From contig NC_133526.1 of the NCBI RefSeq assembly GCF_048544455.1, forward strand, positions 8,200,001-8,264,000: DNA of 64,000 bases, in the 5' to 3' direction. Of the stretch, positions 35,031-47,756 are shown piece after piece. Origin of the DNA: Silene latifolia. Taxonomy: Eukaryota; Streptophyta; Magnoliopsida; Caryophyllales; Caryophyllaceae. Below the pieces are notes generated by a model. The model ran no database searches and was not told the DNA's origin. It worked only from the letters and a program-made list of their open reading frames with translations. The first letter of the stretch is position 1. Each line of letters begins with the position of its first letter. The position numbers and the translations under genes are program-made.

Positions 35031-36158
35031 ATGGAACTCAATTGTTTACCTGCCGATTTACTTTGCGAAATCCTAATAAGAATTCCTGCAAAATCATTAC
35101 TACAAATCAGATGTGTCTGCAAATATTGGTATTCTCTAATTAACTCTTCTAATTTCATTTCATTACACCTAAATCACACCCATGTTTCTCAAAACCCTAA
35201 AATTCTCTTCAGACGAATGCTCATGTTTGAATTCAAAGAAACATACACCTTACACCATGACAATCAACATTTCAATTCAATTGAATCCCTTTATTTCCCT
35301 TTCAAAAGTAAAAGTGAATTTTTTGTTATTCTGGGTTGTGTTAATGGTTTAGTTTGTTTATGGGATTATAAATCTGGGATTGTTTTATTATGGAACCCTA
35401 GTATTAGAAAATGTTACATTCTTCCCGATTCTTCCGGTTCAAAATATCCCCCGGGTCGTGTTTTCGGGTTCGGGTTTGATGTCTTGACAAATGATTATAA
35501 AGTAGTTAGCAAAATTGATGATGATCATAATTATGTGTTCTCACTTAGGGAAAAATGTTGGAGGAAGATTGATTTTGTACCTAATTGGAATACCCGGTCT
35601 CGGCCTCGAACTGTAGGAGGAATTATTCATAGGGTTACTGCATTGGATGATCATAGAATGAAGCTTGTATCGTTTGATTTGAGTTCTGAGTCGTGTTCCG
35701 AGTTTGCCTGTCCTGATGAGGTTAATAATCTGTTTCCTTATAGTGAAGTAGAATTGTCGATTTTCCGTGACTCGCTTGTGCTGATTCATACTCTAGATTA
35801 TAGGAAAAGTGACATTTGGAGATTATTAGAGAATGCCGGGATTAAGTCATGGGTCAAGTTGTTTACACTCGACCTTGGTACGACTAGTTTGCGGCAATTT
35901 TTAGTTGGTTTTACTAAGAATGGACTTGTGGTGATGATGGGGCGACCTGGTGCCGTGGTAGAGCCAATTGTGGATAATCCTGTAATGGTGAATCTGGAGA
36001 TATCTCATCGCGAATATCATTGGCACGTAGAATCGTACCAAGAGAGTTTGGTTTTACTTCAAGAGGGTGTTGATATTGCTCTCTCGCCTCAAAATTTTGC
36101 TGATGACAAAAAGGGTGGTATAGTAGACGCTCCTCCAGTGACGATTATCATTGATTAG
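35031..36158 (+). CDS. F-box protein with F-box-associated (FBA) domain
   Basis: A single-exon, 375-residue protein. The N-terminal F-box (residues about 4-45; LPADLLCEILIRIPAKSLLQIRCVCKYWY) binds SKP1 in SCF ubiquitin ligases. The remainder resembles the plant FBA/kelch-like substrate domain, with GCVNGLVCLWDYKSGIVLLWNPSIRK (given here as a region, about 102-127), GFGFDVLTNDYKVV and a late IWRLLENAGIKSWVKLF motif. The gene belongs to a large fast-evolving plant family, so the target cannot be predicted. The ATG at 35031 is the first in frame and begins the F-box almost directly, as is usual. The frame is intact. Confidence 0.9.
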   Translation: MELNCLPADLLCEILIRIPAKSLLQIRCVCKYWYSLINSSNFISLHLNHTHVSQNPKILFRRMLMFEFKETYTLHHDNQHFNSIESLYFPFKSKSEFFVILGCVNGLVCLWDYKSGIVLLWNPSIRKCYILPDSSGSKYPPGRVFGFGFDVLTNDYKVVSKIDDDHNYVFSLREKCWRKIDFVPNWNTRSRPRTVGGIIHRVTALDDHRMKLVSFDLSSESCSEFACPDEVNNLFPYSEVELSIFRDSLVLIHTLDYRKSDIWRLLENAGIKSWVKLFTLDLGTTSLRQFLVGFTKNGLVVMMGRPGAVVEPIVDNPVMVNLEISHREYHWHVESYQESLVLLQEGVDIALSPQNFADDKKGGIVDAPPVTIIID

Positions 36159-37975
36159 TAAGATTCAACCGAAGTAATTGTTACAAGGGTAATGGAGTTT
36201 GCGAAAATGGAAGAAAATGGAATAAGAAAGTAATAGTTTTCCCTCTGTCTCTTTTTGTTTCATCCGATACCACCACTTTCTTCCTCTTTCCCTTTGTTTT
36301 GAGCTGCATTACCATGGTAACGATTGCCCTTATCGCAAGCAAGCCATCAGAAAAGCTCGTTGTCAGTACTTTTGTTTATCGGTTAAGTTGTAAGTGGAAT
36401 ATATATGACAATATTGTTTATTTCCTTTTCTAATTTTGCTTATTGTCAAAATTAGACATTGTTATGGAGCTTTGCTATTTGATTGTCATTCATAGCGTGT
36501 GGCAGACAATGTTCTTGTGAAGTCGTATTTGTAACGAATTTTTATTAAGGATTGTAGGCAGATGTGGAGATAGCTAGTGACACTGAGCAACTCAGTTGAC
36601 ACATGCATGTTTTAGGAGATAATGTTGAATGTTCCTTGATTGTTTGTTTGATGTTTATGGCAGTTTTAAGCATGACCTGATTGTTTTTGTCTATTGTCTC
36701 GTATTTGTGTATTAAAACTTTGGTAAAGCTGTCGGATATTAGCTAGCCTGGCACAATGGCAGCGGGAAAAAATGGTCGCCAGAATAGGGCAACCAGGTGC
36801 AATGCAGCCTCCTGCAACTTAAACAACAAAGTCTAACAAACAATAAAGGGAAGGGGTAGACATTGTTGTGGGATTATCGGCGGGAGTAATCATCTGGGAT
36901 CCCTCTATACAGCGGTCTCTGAATGTGTCACTATCCCCAACCGCTGTCCGAGGCCCAAGTATATTTGCAGTCTTCAGGCCACTCTTCGGCTGTTTCCGCA
37001 TGCCGCCCATCTGTCATCACTACCTCATGAATGTTGTTCATGACACCATTCCAAGACCAAGTTCACCATCCCTGAAAGCTGTTCATACGCATTGATCTTC
37101 ATAAGAAACTGTTCAAGTTTCCGTCTTGTTCCGATTCTTAGGATCTAAAATATAGAGAAGTGGACAGCATAATGCTCGAAGTGAAATATTGTCATAGATT
37201 AGGGTTCCTGTGTGATCCAAGTATACCTTGTAGATTAAAATTACTGGAGGTGGTAAATTGCGACGATTTAAAAAAAGATGGTAAAGAATTGCCGCAGTCA
37301 GGATTTGAACGTGGACCTTTGAACATTTTATAGATTGGCCGGAGTTCTACTGCAGCACTTCTATTTTGTGCTACCACGAAACCAAAGACCAAATAAAAAA
37401 CAGCCAGCTTAGGCATGTTGCTTTGCTTTATTTGTATACACCATAAGACCATAACGGAGTACTTCAGATGTTCTTATCTAAGACGGTCTTATATAAATAT
37501 TCAACTCATAATAATTTATAAATAACACACCATCCACCTTTCGGAAAGTTCTAAGCAAACCATGTCATCACTTATTATTTAGAAAAAGAGAAAAAAGATA
37601 AAATTAAATAAAATAGGAAACAATAAATGCAATAAAAGCACACTAAGTATTAGATTTTGGGCTTTTTGAGTGTTATTAACTAAACAAAATTTTAATTTCA
37701 AAGTCCATACTAGAGTTTTAATCTTTGAAATTTTATTGTCTTACAATAATATAAAAATGATAGATTAAGTAGCTAATAAAATGACATGTGACGCATTACA
37801 TTTACATGTTAACCTTTTCATATTCTATAGTTATGAAATCAACTCAATAAATTTCACCTATAAAAAAATGAATTAACAAAAAGTCTAGCACAATCCTAAC
37901 AAGCACAAAATGATATAAATGTATCTTTGCTTTGTAGTGATTTGGAATTAAATGGGCAAGAAGTGAGTAGATAAG
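36159..37975. other. Intergenic, F-box 3' flank
   Basis: No clear gene. A plus-strand frame at 36868-37095 starts with a string (IIWDPSIQRSLNVSLSP) that recalls F-box-associated domains, but it is too short to call. A T-arm-like string (gtcaggatttgaac) near 37298 is not part of a foldable tRNA. Confidence 0.5.
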
Positions 37976-38182
37976 TATAAGATGAGAAGTTTATTAAGTA
38001 ATTGCTTGATTTATTAAACGATGAACAAACGGTACATATATACTAATTACAAGAGAGCAAAACCCTAGACCTAACTTGACGGAGAAGCCTATGCAAGAAA
38101 AGGAAACAATATATACAAAAGATATGAACGAGAAATATGGTAACCGAAATATATACACTAAGATACGGAAATATCTTCAATA
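37976..38182 (-). repeat. Copia 3' LTR
   Basis: It matches 42394-42549 over about 155 bp. It is bounded inside by the minus-strand purine tract GGGGGCG. Confidence 0.82.
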
Positions 38183-38249
38183 CGCCCCCACAAGATGGAC
38201 GATCCGGAACTAAGGCCAATCTTGGAGAGTAGAAGCTGATGACGAGGTT

Positions 38250-41200
38250 TGGCAAAGCCTTGGTGAGAATATCAGCTAGTTGGTCATCACCCGCAATATG
38301 CTGAACACGCAAGTGACCAGACTGAACTTGCTCGCGCACAAAGTGGAAATCAAGCGCAACATGCTTCATACGCGAATGGAAGACCGGATTTACAGAGTAA
38401 TGGGTAGCACCCAGGTTGTCACAATAGATGACGAGTTGTGGCGAAAGTTGAATACCGAGTTCTTGCAGTAAAGATTGTAACCACAACAATTCGGTCGTGG
38501 TATCTCCGACAGCACGAAACTCCGCTTCAGTGGAAGAGCGAGCCAAAGCTCGATTTTCTGGAAGTCCACGAGAGTGGATTTCGACCAAGAAATGTAAAGT
38601 AACCTGTCGTGGAAGTATAAGAGTCTGTGTCACCACCTCAATCAGCATCACAAAAAGCGTGCAAATAAAGTGGAAAAGTACGAAATAGTTGCAGACCATG
38701 GTTTTGAGTGCCACGCAAGTAGCGAAGCACATGTTTGGCGGAAATTTCAATGAATATCGGTCGGGTTTTGCATAAATTGAGCTAATCTATTGACAGGGAA
38801 CGCGACATCAGGTCGAGTGAAGGACATGTACTGAAGGCTTCCAACAAGGGCACGATAGTCAGTGGGATTTGGCAAAGGAGAGCCGTCGGTGTAATTTAGT
38901 GTCGGATAGGTAGCCATATGCGTGGTGGCAGGCTTAGACTCCAACATTTTAAACTTATCAAGGACATCATGAATATATTTAGATTGGGTTAGGATCAAAC
39001 CATGGGTGTTGGGTGTGATCTTGACACCTAGGAAATAAGAGAGTGAACCTAAGTCTTCGAGGGAGAATTTTCGGACAAAACGAAAATAAATTTGGTGACA
39101 ATCGATGTGTGAGGACTGTGACGATAATATCGTCGACATAAATTAATGCATAAATTAAATAGTGGTATCGGGTTTGGCATACAAAAACAATGATGAATCA
39201 GCAATGGACTGTTTAAAACCATACGAAATTAAGAACGACTTAAGTGTGGTAAACCAGGCCCGAGGAGCTTGTTTTAAGCCATAAATTGGTTTCGACAATT
39301 TGCATACAAAGGACGGAAATTGAGGGTCAATAAAACCCGATGGTTAAGATATATAAATATTGTCAGCGAGGGAATATTGTAGAAATGAGTTGTTAACATC
39401 TAGTTGACGAAAACTCTAGCCTCGAGTAAGCGCAAGAGAAAGGATCAAACGTACCGTAGTTGGTTTAATAACGGGACTGAATGTTTCCGAGTAGTCAACC
39501 CCTGACCGTTGATGAAAACCTTTGGCGACTAATATAATCGAGCTTTGTACTTTTCAATAGAGTTATCAGGTTTGTATTTCACACGATAAACCCACTTGCA
39601 GCAGACGACTTTATAACTTGGGTTGGGTGGAACGAGGGTCCGGGTTTGATTCTTAAGAAGAGCACGGTGTTCATCAAGCATAGCATCGCGCCAAAGAGGA
39701 TTTAAGAGGTCGGGCTTGTTTCGTGGTTGATGGTAGGGCATGTTGGTTGACAATGGCAAGTTTGGCGTACTTGGAGTTGGTTTTAACAATGTTGTTGGTG
39801 AGGCGAGTGACAACATGACGAGATAGGGGAGGTGGGGCGGTGGTGGAGGTGGCGAAGGAGAGGAGCTGGCAGTGGAGGGTGTGGGAACATGGGACGTGGT
39901 GAAAGAGGGTGGGGTGGCTGAGGAAGAGGCAGAGAAAGGGACGAGACTGTTACGTGGGGGTGTTTGCCTAGGTGGGGGAGATGGGGTGTCAACACTAGTG
40001 GTAGGAGGAGGATAAGGGATGAGAGTAGGGCCAGCATAGGTGCACCACGAATTGGAATCAGGAATAAGTGAGGTGGAGGAGGTGGATGTAAGGTCGGGAT
40101 ACGGAAATTGTGTTTCAATGAATTTAACATGGCGAGACACATATGTTCTGTTGGAAACGGGCTCAAGGTTGTAATAAGCACTTTGGGTAGGAGAGTAACC
40201 AATAAAGATACACGGTTGAGAGCGAGGTTCAAGCTTGTGCTTGGTATACGGTCGAAGCCAAGGGTAGCATAAGCAACCGAAGCTGCGGAGTTTCATATAG
40301 TTGGGAGGCGTGCCAAACAGTTTTAAGTAGGGTGACATGTGATTAAGAGTAGGGGTTGGAAACCGGTTAATGAGGTAGACGACATGTGGCCAAAAGGTTG
40401 ATGGAAGTTTAGCATGTGTAAGGAGAGTGAGACCGGTTTCGACAATGTGACGGTGACGGCATTCCGCATATCCGTTGTGTTCAGGTGTGTGTGGAGGTGA
40501 GGTAAGTTGCCCAATTCCATTGTCAGAGAGCGTGAAATTGAGTTTAATGTACTCACCACCGTTATCGGAAAAGTGTTGTAAAATTGGTCGAATAAAAAAA
40601 TTTTCTACCAATGCACGAAAACGTTTGAAGACAGTGATTAGTGATTGTGTCGGATTTCCGTTTTAGTGGATAAAGCCAAACATACTTTGTAAAATGATCA
40701 ACGAATATAACATAATATTTGAAATTATCATGAGAATAAATAGGTGATGTCCATACATCGGAAAATACTAACTGCAATGGTGCTGTAGTAATAAAACTAG
40801 GGAGAATTAAAAGGAAGTTTGTGACTTTTGTTAACAATACAAGAGTCACAGTGACTGAAATTATTCGATAAAAATATTGAAAGTATTACGTAAATATTGT
40901 AGCAGAGGTGCCGAGGGATGTCCAAGCCGATGATGCCACGCAAGAGAGTCACGAGCAGCTACGGCGTAAACATGTAAATCAGCTGGTGTAAGGTGATATG
41001 TTCTTCGGCTATTGTTTCCTCGGAGAAGGGTTTTGGTCGTCTGGAGTTCCTTAATAGGACAAGATGATTGTGATAATTCAACAAAAATAGGATTATCAAG
41101 ACAAAGTTGAGAAATAGAAATTATGTTTTGAGAAATTTGCGGAACATATAGAACATTATTAAAGATAATTTTTGAAGAATTAACAGTGATAGTGAACGAA

Positions 41201-42321
41201 CCGATATACGAGATAAGAAGGGTGGAGCCGTCACCAATTATGAGTTCGTCTAAACCGTCATATGGTGAATAAAAAGAGAGGTTTTCAAGATCATTGGTTA
41301 TATGGTGAGTTGCACCACTATCAAGGAGCCAATGGGGGTGAGATGGAGGCTGAGAAACAGTGGCGGTGTGAGCGGCAGGTGGAGCAGCGCGATTGTTGGT
41401 GTTCGCAAAAGTGTAGGTGTTATTGTTGCGGAAGGAGGTGTTTGGTGGTGGGAAGACGACAGTAGAGTACAAGTCTCTGAACTTGTAGCATTGAGATATG
41501 ATATGACCCGTGGTTTGACAGAATTGGCACTTGCCTATGAACGGATTAGGGGAAGGCTTGGATGAGGCGACAGGAGAAGAGGGTGGATGTGGTTGTTTGG
41601 AATAGGTGCGGTTGAATGGACAGTAAGACATGGTATAGGCCATGGCAGGGTAAGAAGCAGGGTTGATTGTGTGTTGAAGAGTGAGTTCGAAGTTGATTAA
41701 CTTCTCATGAAGGGCCTCAAAAGTGATAGGTTCATCGCGAGCACGTATGGCATCGATGATGGGTTTGTAAATTTTGTAGTCGAGACCACAAATAGATTTG
41801 TCAACAATGTCTTCAAGATCCATTGGTTTGCCCATTATGGCAAGTTGATCGGTACATGCTTTAATGGCATGCATATAGTCGGTAATTGATTGATTGTTTT
41901 TGGATAAAGAGCGAAGACGGTCTTTGATTTGGAGAACATGGCCATGAGATGGGTTGGCATAGGTGGTGGCTAATATGGTCCAGTCTTCATGAGTTTTTTT
42001 TAGCTTGAAAGACAAGGGGTGTGATGGTGGGTAGTATAGTACCGAGGAGAGCACCAAAAAGAAGGCGATCTTGGCGCTTTCAAGTCGAGTAAGCAGGGTT
42101 GGGGCTAGTTTTCTTGTCGGCAGAGGTTATGGTTTCGGATGGAACAGGGGTTTTCCATTGAGAAACGAACAGAGATCATAGCCGAAAAAGATCGACTCAA
42201 TCTGGGTTTTCCAAGGAAGGTAGGTTAAGGGTGTGAGTTTCTCCACGATGGAGAGGTTGACAAGGATGAAAGGTGAGTTGGGATCATTGGGGTTGGTGAT
42301 TGTTTGAGAGGTGTTAGTCAT
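38250..42321 (-). pseudogene. Copia gag-pol remnant
   Basis: Recognisable parts in minus-strand order are: gag N-terminus (42127-42321); gag with CCHC knuckle CQFCQTTGHIISQC (about 41480-41540); protease WLLDSGATHHIT (about 41290-41325); integrase GAG-pre box AWHHRLGHPS and core (39529-40960); reverse transcriptase with FLGVKITPNTHGLILTQ (38747-39600); and RNase H with SSTEAEFRAV and KHVALDFHFVREQV (about 38250-38540). The reading frame is interrupted in several places, so no functional polyprotein is expected. Confidence 0.9.
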
Positions 42322-42393
42322 GGTGGCCGAGGTAAGACGTCAGGCGGCTATTTGTGAGAAATCGAGTTAGGATCGATGGAGGTCTTGATACCA

Positions 42394-42549
42394 TATAAGA
42401 TGAGAAGTTTATTATGTAATTGCTTGATTTATTAAACGATGAACAAACGGTAAATATATTCTAATTACAAGAGAGCAAAACCCTAGACCTAACTTGACTG
42501 AGAAGCCTATACAAGAAAAGGAAATGATATATACAAAGGATATGAACGG
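42394..42549 (-). repeat. Copia 5' LTR (recognisable part)
   Basis: It begins next to the primer-binding site and matches the left LTR up to a sharp junction with Athila-type DNA at 42549/42550. Confidence 0.82.
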
Positions 42550-43177
42550 GCATTTTTTGTGTCAATTTCCCCCTTCTTCTCTATGCATTTTTTCCCGAAC
42601 CTACACGGTTTTTGACCCTTCTAGCTTGCATTTTGTAACTTTAGTCCCGTACTGGCGTACTATGAGTTTTATGTCTCTCCTTGCAGGTTTTTGCATCGGG
42701 AAGAGGACTAAGGGAGCTAGCAAAGGACCTCACAAGGCAAGCATAAGGAAGAAGATTAAAGGAAGGCGTAGAAGGACTCCCAACCGGCTGAGAGTCCCTT
42801 TATTCGTACTATGAGAAAGGAAGTGAAAGAGGACTCCCAGCCGGCATGCCGGCGGCCGGTCAATCGGCTGATAGTCCCTCCTTGGGGCCGGTCCAGAGCC
42901 GGCAGCCGGTCAGCCGGCTAGACTCACCTGGCAATATTAAATCAAGCAGAATTTACAGGGATTTGACAGCCGGTCCAGGACCGGCGGCCGGTCGACCGTC
43001 TCAGACTCCTTCTCCCCGCATTTCTATTTCCTTGTAATTTTTAAACTAAATGTTTGTAAAACTATAAATACCCCTCTCCTAATTCATTTTAGGCACACAA
43101 CCCTAGATCTGAAATTTTCCTTAATTTATGAAATCTTTCCTTAATCAAAGTACTAATCATTCCTTAATCAATATTAA

Positions 43178-46100
43178 TCTATATATATATATATTTATAA
43201 AAGAAGCTTTTTTAGAGCGATTCTAAAGCGTCCACATCAACAAAAATCAATTTAGGAAAATATCATAAATAATAATTTTTGATGTAAAAAATAAAGTGGA
43301 AAATCTTTTAATTATTATAATATATATATTTCATAAATTATATTCAAGTGATATTTCCAATTTTTATATAAAAACTTTTCCATTTCATTTGACAAAAAAA
43401 TATTGTTAAAAAAATTATGAAAATAATATAATTAGATTCGTGATAAAAAAATGCTATCATTAGAGTATAAATTTTAAATTATTTGCACATACTAAAGATA
43501 GTGTAACTCTTAGTTCTTAATACATTATATGTCCCACATTGAAAAATAATGTAGGTGTGGAGAATATACATATTACGTATAAATAATAGAATGTCCCACA
43601 TTGAAAGATTAACAAAGTGGGTTAATCCTATGATTATAAATAAGAGGCGTCCTTGAAACTTAGGTATTAACCCAAATCTTTCGAGTCTCTTAATTATTAT
43701 AATATATATTTACTATATTATATATCCAAGTCATGTTTATAACTCTTATATAAAAATATTTTACATTTCATTTTATAAAAAACTATCATAAAAAAATTAT
43801 ATAATTAGATTTGGGATTAAAAAATGAAATTATTAGAGTATGAATTTCATATCATTTGCACAAAAAAAAAAGAAAAAAAATATGATTATTAATAGAAAGG
43901 ATAGGATATCGAACTAGGTGAGAAAAAAAAGACGTGCTTCTTAGTATGTTATATGTCACACATTAAAAAATAATGTAAGTGTGATGAACATACTACGTAT
44001 AAATAGTAGAATCATCCCACGTCGGAAAATTACCATAAGGTGGGGTCATCCAATTATAAATAATAGAATTATCCCACATCGAAAGATTAACTTAAGGTGT
44101 AATGATCCTATGATTATATATATGAGTCATCTTTTAAGTCTCTTAAGTATTATCTTAAAAAGCTCATATATGTTACATTTGTCTTATATGTTACATTTGT
44201 TGTGCTCTAAAAGTTAAATTGATACAAGCGACCTTGATTTTCTTGATTCAATTATCTAATTATATTATACTTTAATCTAACAATCAAACACCGATAAGAC
44301 TAACTAACAAATGTAACAATAAGTATGCATGATCTCCATACTTAATAAGTCTTAAAAGCGATTAATATTGATTAATTTAATTTAATGAGAATGAGAATAT
44401 AAAAATGAGTTGGGTATGATTTCATTATAATGGGATCAACTCACTGAATATTAGTCAAACAATTAAGCGGACAACAGTCGAAGAAATCCAAGTATAGCAA
44501 AGAGCTCAAGGTTCAGCTACCATATTAACTCTAGGAACTGACAACACACTAATAATAAAATGCTACAGAAATATTTTCCTAAAAAATCCATAGACCATAA
44601 CAGCTTATGTAGTCTTAGTACCAAATTTATTTGTATTTTATTATCCACGATTTTTTATTTAAGACGGAATTATCCGTCTTCAACTTTTTTTTGTTTAAAT
44701 ATGTACTTAAATTAAAAGACTTAGAAAAAGAGTTCATACATCAGTTAAGGGGGAAAATACAAAGAACAAAACGTTATTAAATCGAGTTGGATGTCGAACA
44801 AGGTGCGAAAAAGATGATGTAATTCTTAGTATATTATATGTCACACATTGTAAAATAATAAGATGTCGTGAACATACTACGTATAAATAGTAGAATAGTC
44901 CCACATCGAAAAATTACCATAAGGTATGGTCATCCTATTATAAATAGTAGAATTGTCCCACATCGAAAGATTAACATAAGGTGTGCTGATCCTATTATTA
45001 TAAATAGTAGAATTGTCGCACATCAAAAGATTAACATAATGTGGGGTGATCCTATGATTATAAATATGAGTCATTCTTGGAACTTAAATATCAACTCAAA
45101 ATCTTTTGAGTCTCTTAAATATTGTTTTAGATAGCTCTTATAAGAGTTTGTATTATTACCTCCACAATAGTGAAATTTATTTGTATTATACTTTTGATTT
45201 TAGTGGTTTCACAATTATATAATTATATATTGTTATATTATCTCCTTTTTTACTCAAATTTAGTAGTTAGCAATAAGTTATTTATTTTTTAATTTTTAAG
45301 CTGATTTTTTAAATAACGAACATACATCAGTAGTATTCTTATTATATAAGAGATTTTAAAAGTAACGTTACATAATATTAATTTTTCAAGTTTTAACATT
45401 TTTTTTTCCATCTAGAGAGTCCAACCCTTAAAAACTACTTAATATTTATAAGAAAAAATGTTAATTTTATACGTAGAAAAACTTTGGGCTTTAGATAAGA
45501 TTAATTTGTTAGCAATAAGATAAAATTACACAAATGTTACCTATATACGGGCGAAAAACTTTAGACTGTAGATAAGATTAGTTTGTTACTATTTGCTCAT
45601 TATCAATCGAATTGGATGTTGAATGTACGAATATTAACATATAGCATTTTCTCATATTATTAAATATTAAATATAACTACTATTAGATATAATGAGTAGC
45701 AATTGTCCGTATTTCGAGATTCAGGTTGGATGTCGAAATAGGTGTGAAAAAGATGACGTATTTTTAGTATGTTATTTGTCACACATTGAAAAATAATTGA
45801 GGTGTTGTGAATATACAACATGTAAATAGTAGATTTGTCCCACATTGAAAGATTAGCATGCATAAGGTAGGGTGATCTTTTGATTATAAATAGAAGCCAT
45901 CCTTGAAACTTGGGAATCAACCCAAAATCTTTTGAGTCACTTAACTATTGTGAAAGATAGCTCTTAAGAGTTTGTATTTTTAAGGGTTAAAATTAAATTT
46001 AACAAACTATAATTTTGTTGTCACTAAATTGTATGTTTGCTTATAGTGGCCAAAAACATAGACGGATTTATCTTTTACGTCTTTACGGTGGAATGATAGC

Positions 46101-46701
46101 AATAAGATGATCATAGGAGTATACATTACATGTGCTTTGTGAAAGAAAGAACATAAAAATTAACTTTATGTATCAGTAATTAGAAAATTAATTATTATTA
46201 TTATGTAAGACGGTCTTATTAACTGAACAAAAAAATTTGAAATGACTAACTTATAAGAATGACACGCGTAAGGAAATTGTCCGTATTTGAAGGGTAGATA
46301 TATGGTTCAAACAAAATATATACTCCCTCCGTCCCAGTCAATAATTTACATTTACTTTATTCTCTCTACCAAAATATAGCAAATGTAAACTATTCATTAA
46401 TTTCACACTTGTCTTTGTATTAATCATAAGAGTTATCAAAGCGCCCCCATTGACTTACACTTATGATGATTAGAACTTAATAAATTTTGCTATAATTCGA
46501 GATAACAAAGCTTTAAAGGCTACTTAATGCTTAGAATCAAGTACGTATCAAGAGACCATAAGGGATTAAGATATTTCATTTTTTTAGAATTATGTGACAC
46601 ACGGATTTGAACTTCGAAACACCTAATCGATAATGTTCTATAACTTAGTTTTAAAATAATCAAGGTCATTAACCAGTACGAAGTACGGGCTTTCAAACTA
46701 G
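43178..46701 (+). mobile_element. Non-autonomous Helitron inserted in the Athila LTR
   Basis: The 5' end TCTATATATATAT...AAAAGAAGCTTTTTTAG follows A. The 3' end CCAGTACGAAGTACGGG (a hairpin with one mismatch) is followed by CTTTCAAACTAG and then T. TC..CTAG termini, a subterminal hairpin about 10 nt from the end and an A/T target with no duplication are the Helitron signature. Joining the flanks gives continuous Athila LTR-like DNA. The 3,524-bp interior is AT-rich and has no Rep/helicase gene. It carries four copies of a promoter-like module (next entry) and a partial Stowaway end at 46322. Confidence 0.8.
43531..45965 (+). repeat. Four dispersed modules of 'TCCCACATCG + TATAAATA' repeats
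   Basis: Modules start near 43531, 43955, 44843 and 45778. Each contains two to four subunits of about 60 bp with (A/G)TCCCACATYG, then about 30 nt, then TATAAATA; the clearest lie at 44898-45065. The pair matches the plant snRNA-gene promoter (USE RTCCCACATCG plus TATA at Pol II-type spacing). Each module ends with a common tail (cttgaaactta..aacccaaaatctttgagtctctta, in pieces). I see no U-snRNA gene following any of them. Confidence 0.75.
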
Positions 46702-47756
46702 TTACTTAGTAAAATTAGCTTAGTAGTAGTTATCATCAATTGTTTATATTTGGTTATTGGGTTGTAATTTGGAGATATTGAAGGATCTCTTCATTAATTC
46801 AATCAAAGTAACCATCTTTCCTTATTGTTGGTACATTTCTCTTCTTATTTACTTTGTTTAATCAATATATAGTTTACATTTCAAGTTGTCTTTTATCATT
46901 GTTGAAATTTATACCATGTCTTCTACTTTGATTACTTGTCTTTCTCCAATTATTTGCATTTATCATTTGAATATGTGTGAGTAGAAATCCTCCTAGGGTT
47001 TAGGAGGAGTTTAAATGGGATTAATGGGTATGATTGGATGATTAATATTGGGTTTTTGGTGAGTTGTTTAGCCTTCTTATCCATGCACACAAGGTGTTTG
47101 ATGAATTGTATGAGTGAGAGCACATGCCTTTCTTCATTATTTGCTTAATTCCCCTATGAATGAAAGTTTATGGAGGGTCTTGTTGTATGTTTAGGAGAAG
47201 TATTGATGCTTAATGAAAGTTAGGTGTCATCTTTAGGAAGGTCAAGACATTGATTGTTTTTCCTAGGCTAATGCTTACCATTGACCCATTAAATCACCAT
47301 GTTTGTCCTAAACCCATTTAGATGAACCCAAAAGCCATAGTCTTTAAATCAATCGTTTACACTTCATCACAATCGATTGTCTTAGTTTATATCTAGTTGT
47401 TTAAGTTTGAATCAACTCCCTTCATTTTCCTGAATAAATTAGACTAGTATTAAACTAAGTAGAAACTTCTCCATCCTCGTGGTTCGACCCCGATTTATAC
47501 TACTAAATTGGGTTACAAATTTTGTTGGTGATAAGAAACGACGACACTACATAACACCATATTTCTTACTCATCAAATGACGTCGTTGTCGGGGATGACG
47601 TTAGGTTATATTTAGTTTATTAAGAGTCTTAGTTTTAGTTTTAGCTCAATTGTTTGTTTGCTTGAGTAGTTGTGTGTTCCCGTGTAGAGTGCGTGATTTT
47701 TGTCTTTCCCTAGTGTGTAAAAACACTAGGAGACTAACAGTTCACCAAGTTGCATG

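Larger units (their letters stand above)
37976..42549 (-). mobile_element. Ty1/copia LTR retrotransposon fossil
   Basis: A minus-strand element with end repeats at 37976-38182 and 42394-42549. A primer-binding site complementary to initiator tRNA-Met (TGGTATCAAGACC, minus strand 42381-42393) and a purine tract (about 38183-38191) adjoin them. Coding order on the minus strand is gag, protease, integrase, reverse transcriptase, RNase H, which is the copia order. It is broken, with several interruptions across its reading frame. The two LTRs differ at about 5% of compared positions, suggesting an age of a few million years at commonly used plant rates. The lineage is probably Ale/Retrofit-like. 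Confidence 0.92.

Noticed and set aside
36868-37095. Possible F-box-associated-domain fragment downstream of the F-box gene
   Set aside because: Only about 17 residues (IIWDPSIQRSLNVSLSP) look like the family; the rest does not align in memory, and the reverse strand is also open.
37270-37335. tRNA-like T-arm string (gtcaggatttgaac)
   Set aside because: No acceptor stem or D-arm can be paired around it; at most a SINE scrap.
43531-45965. U-snRNA genes behind the USE/TATA modules
   Set aside because: The sequences 25-30 nt after each TATA do not resemble U1, U2, U4, U5 or U6, and no 3' box was found.
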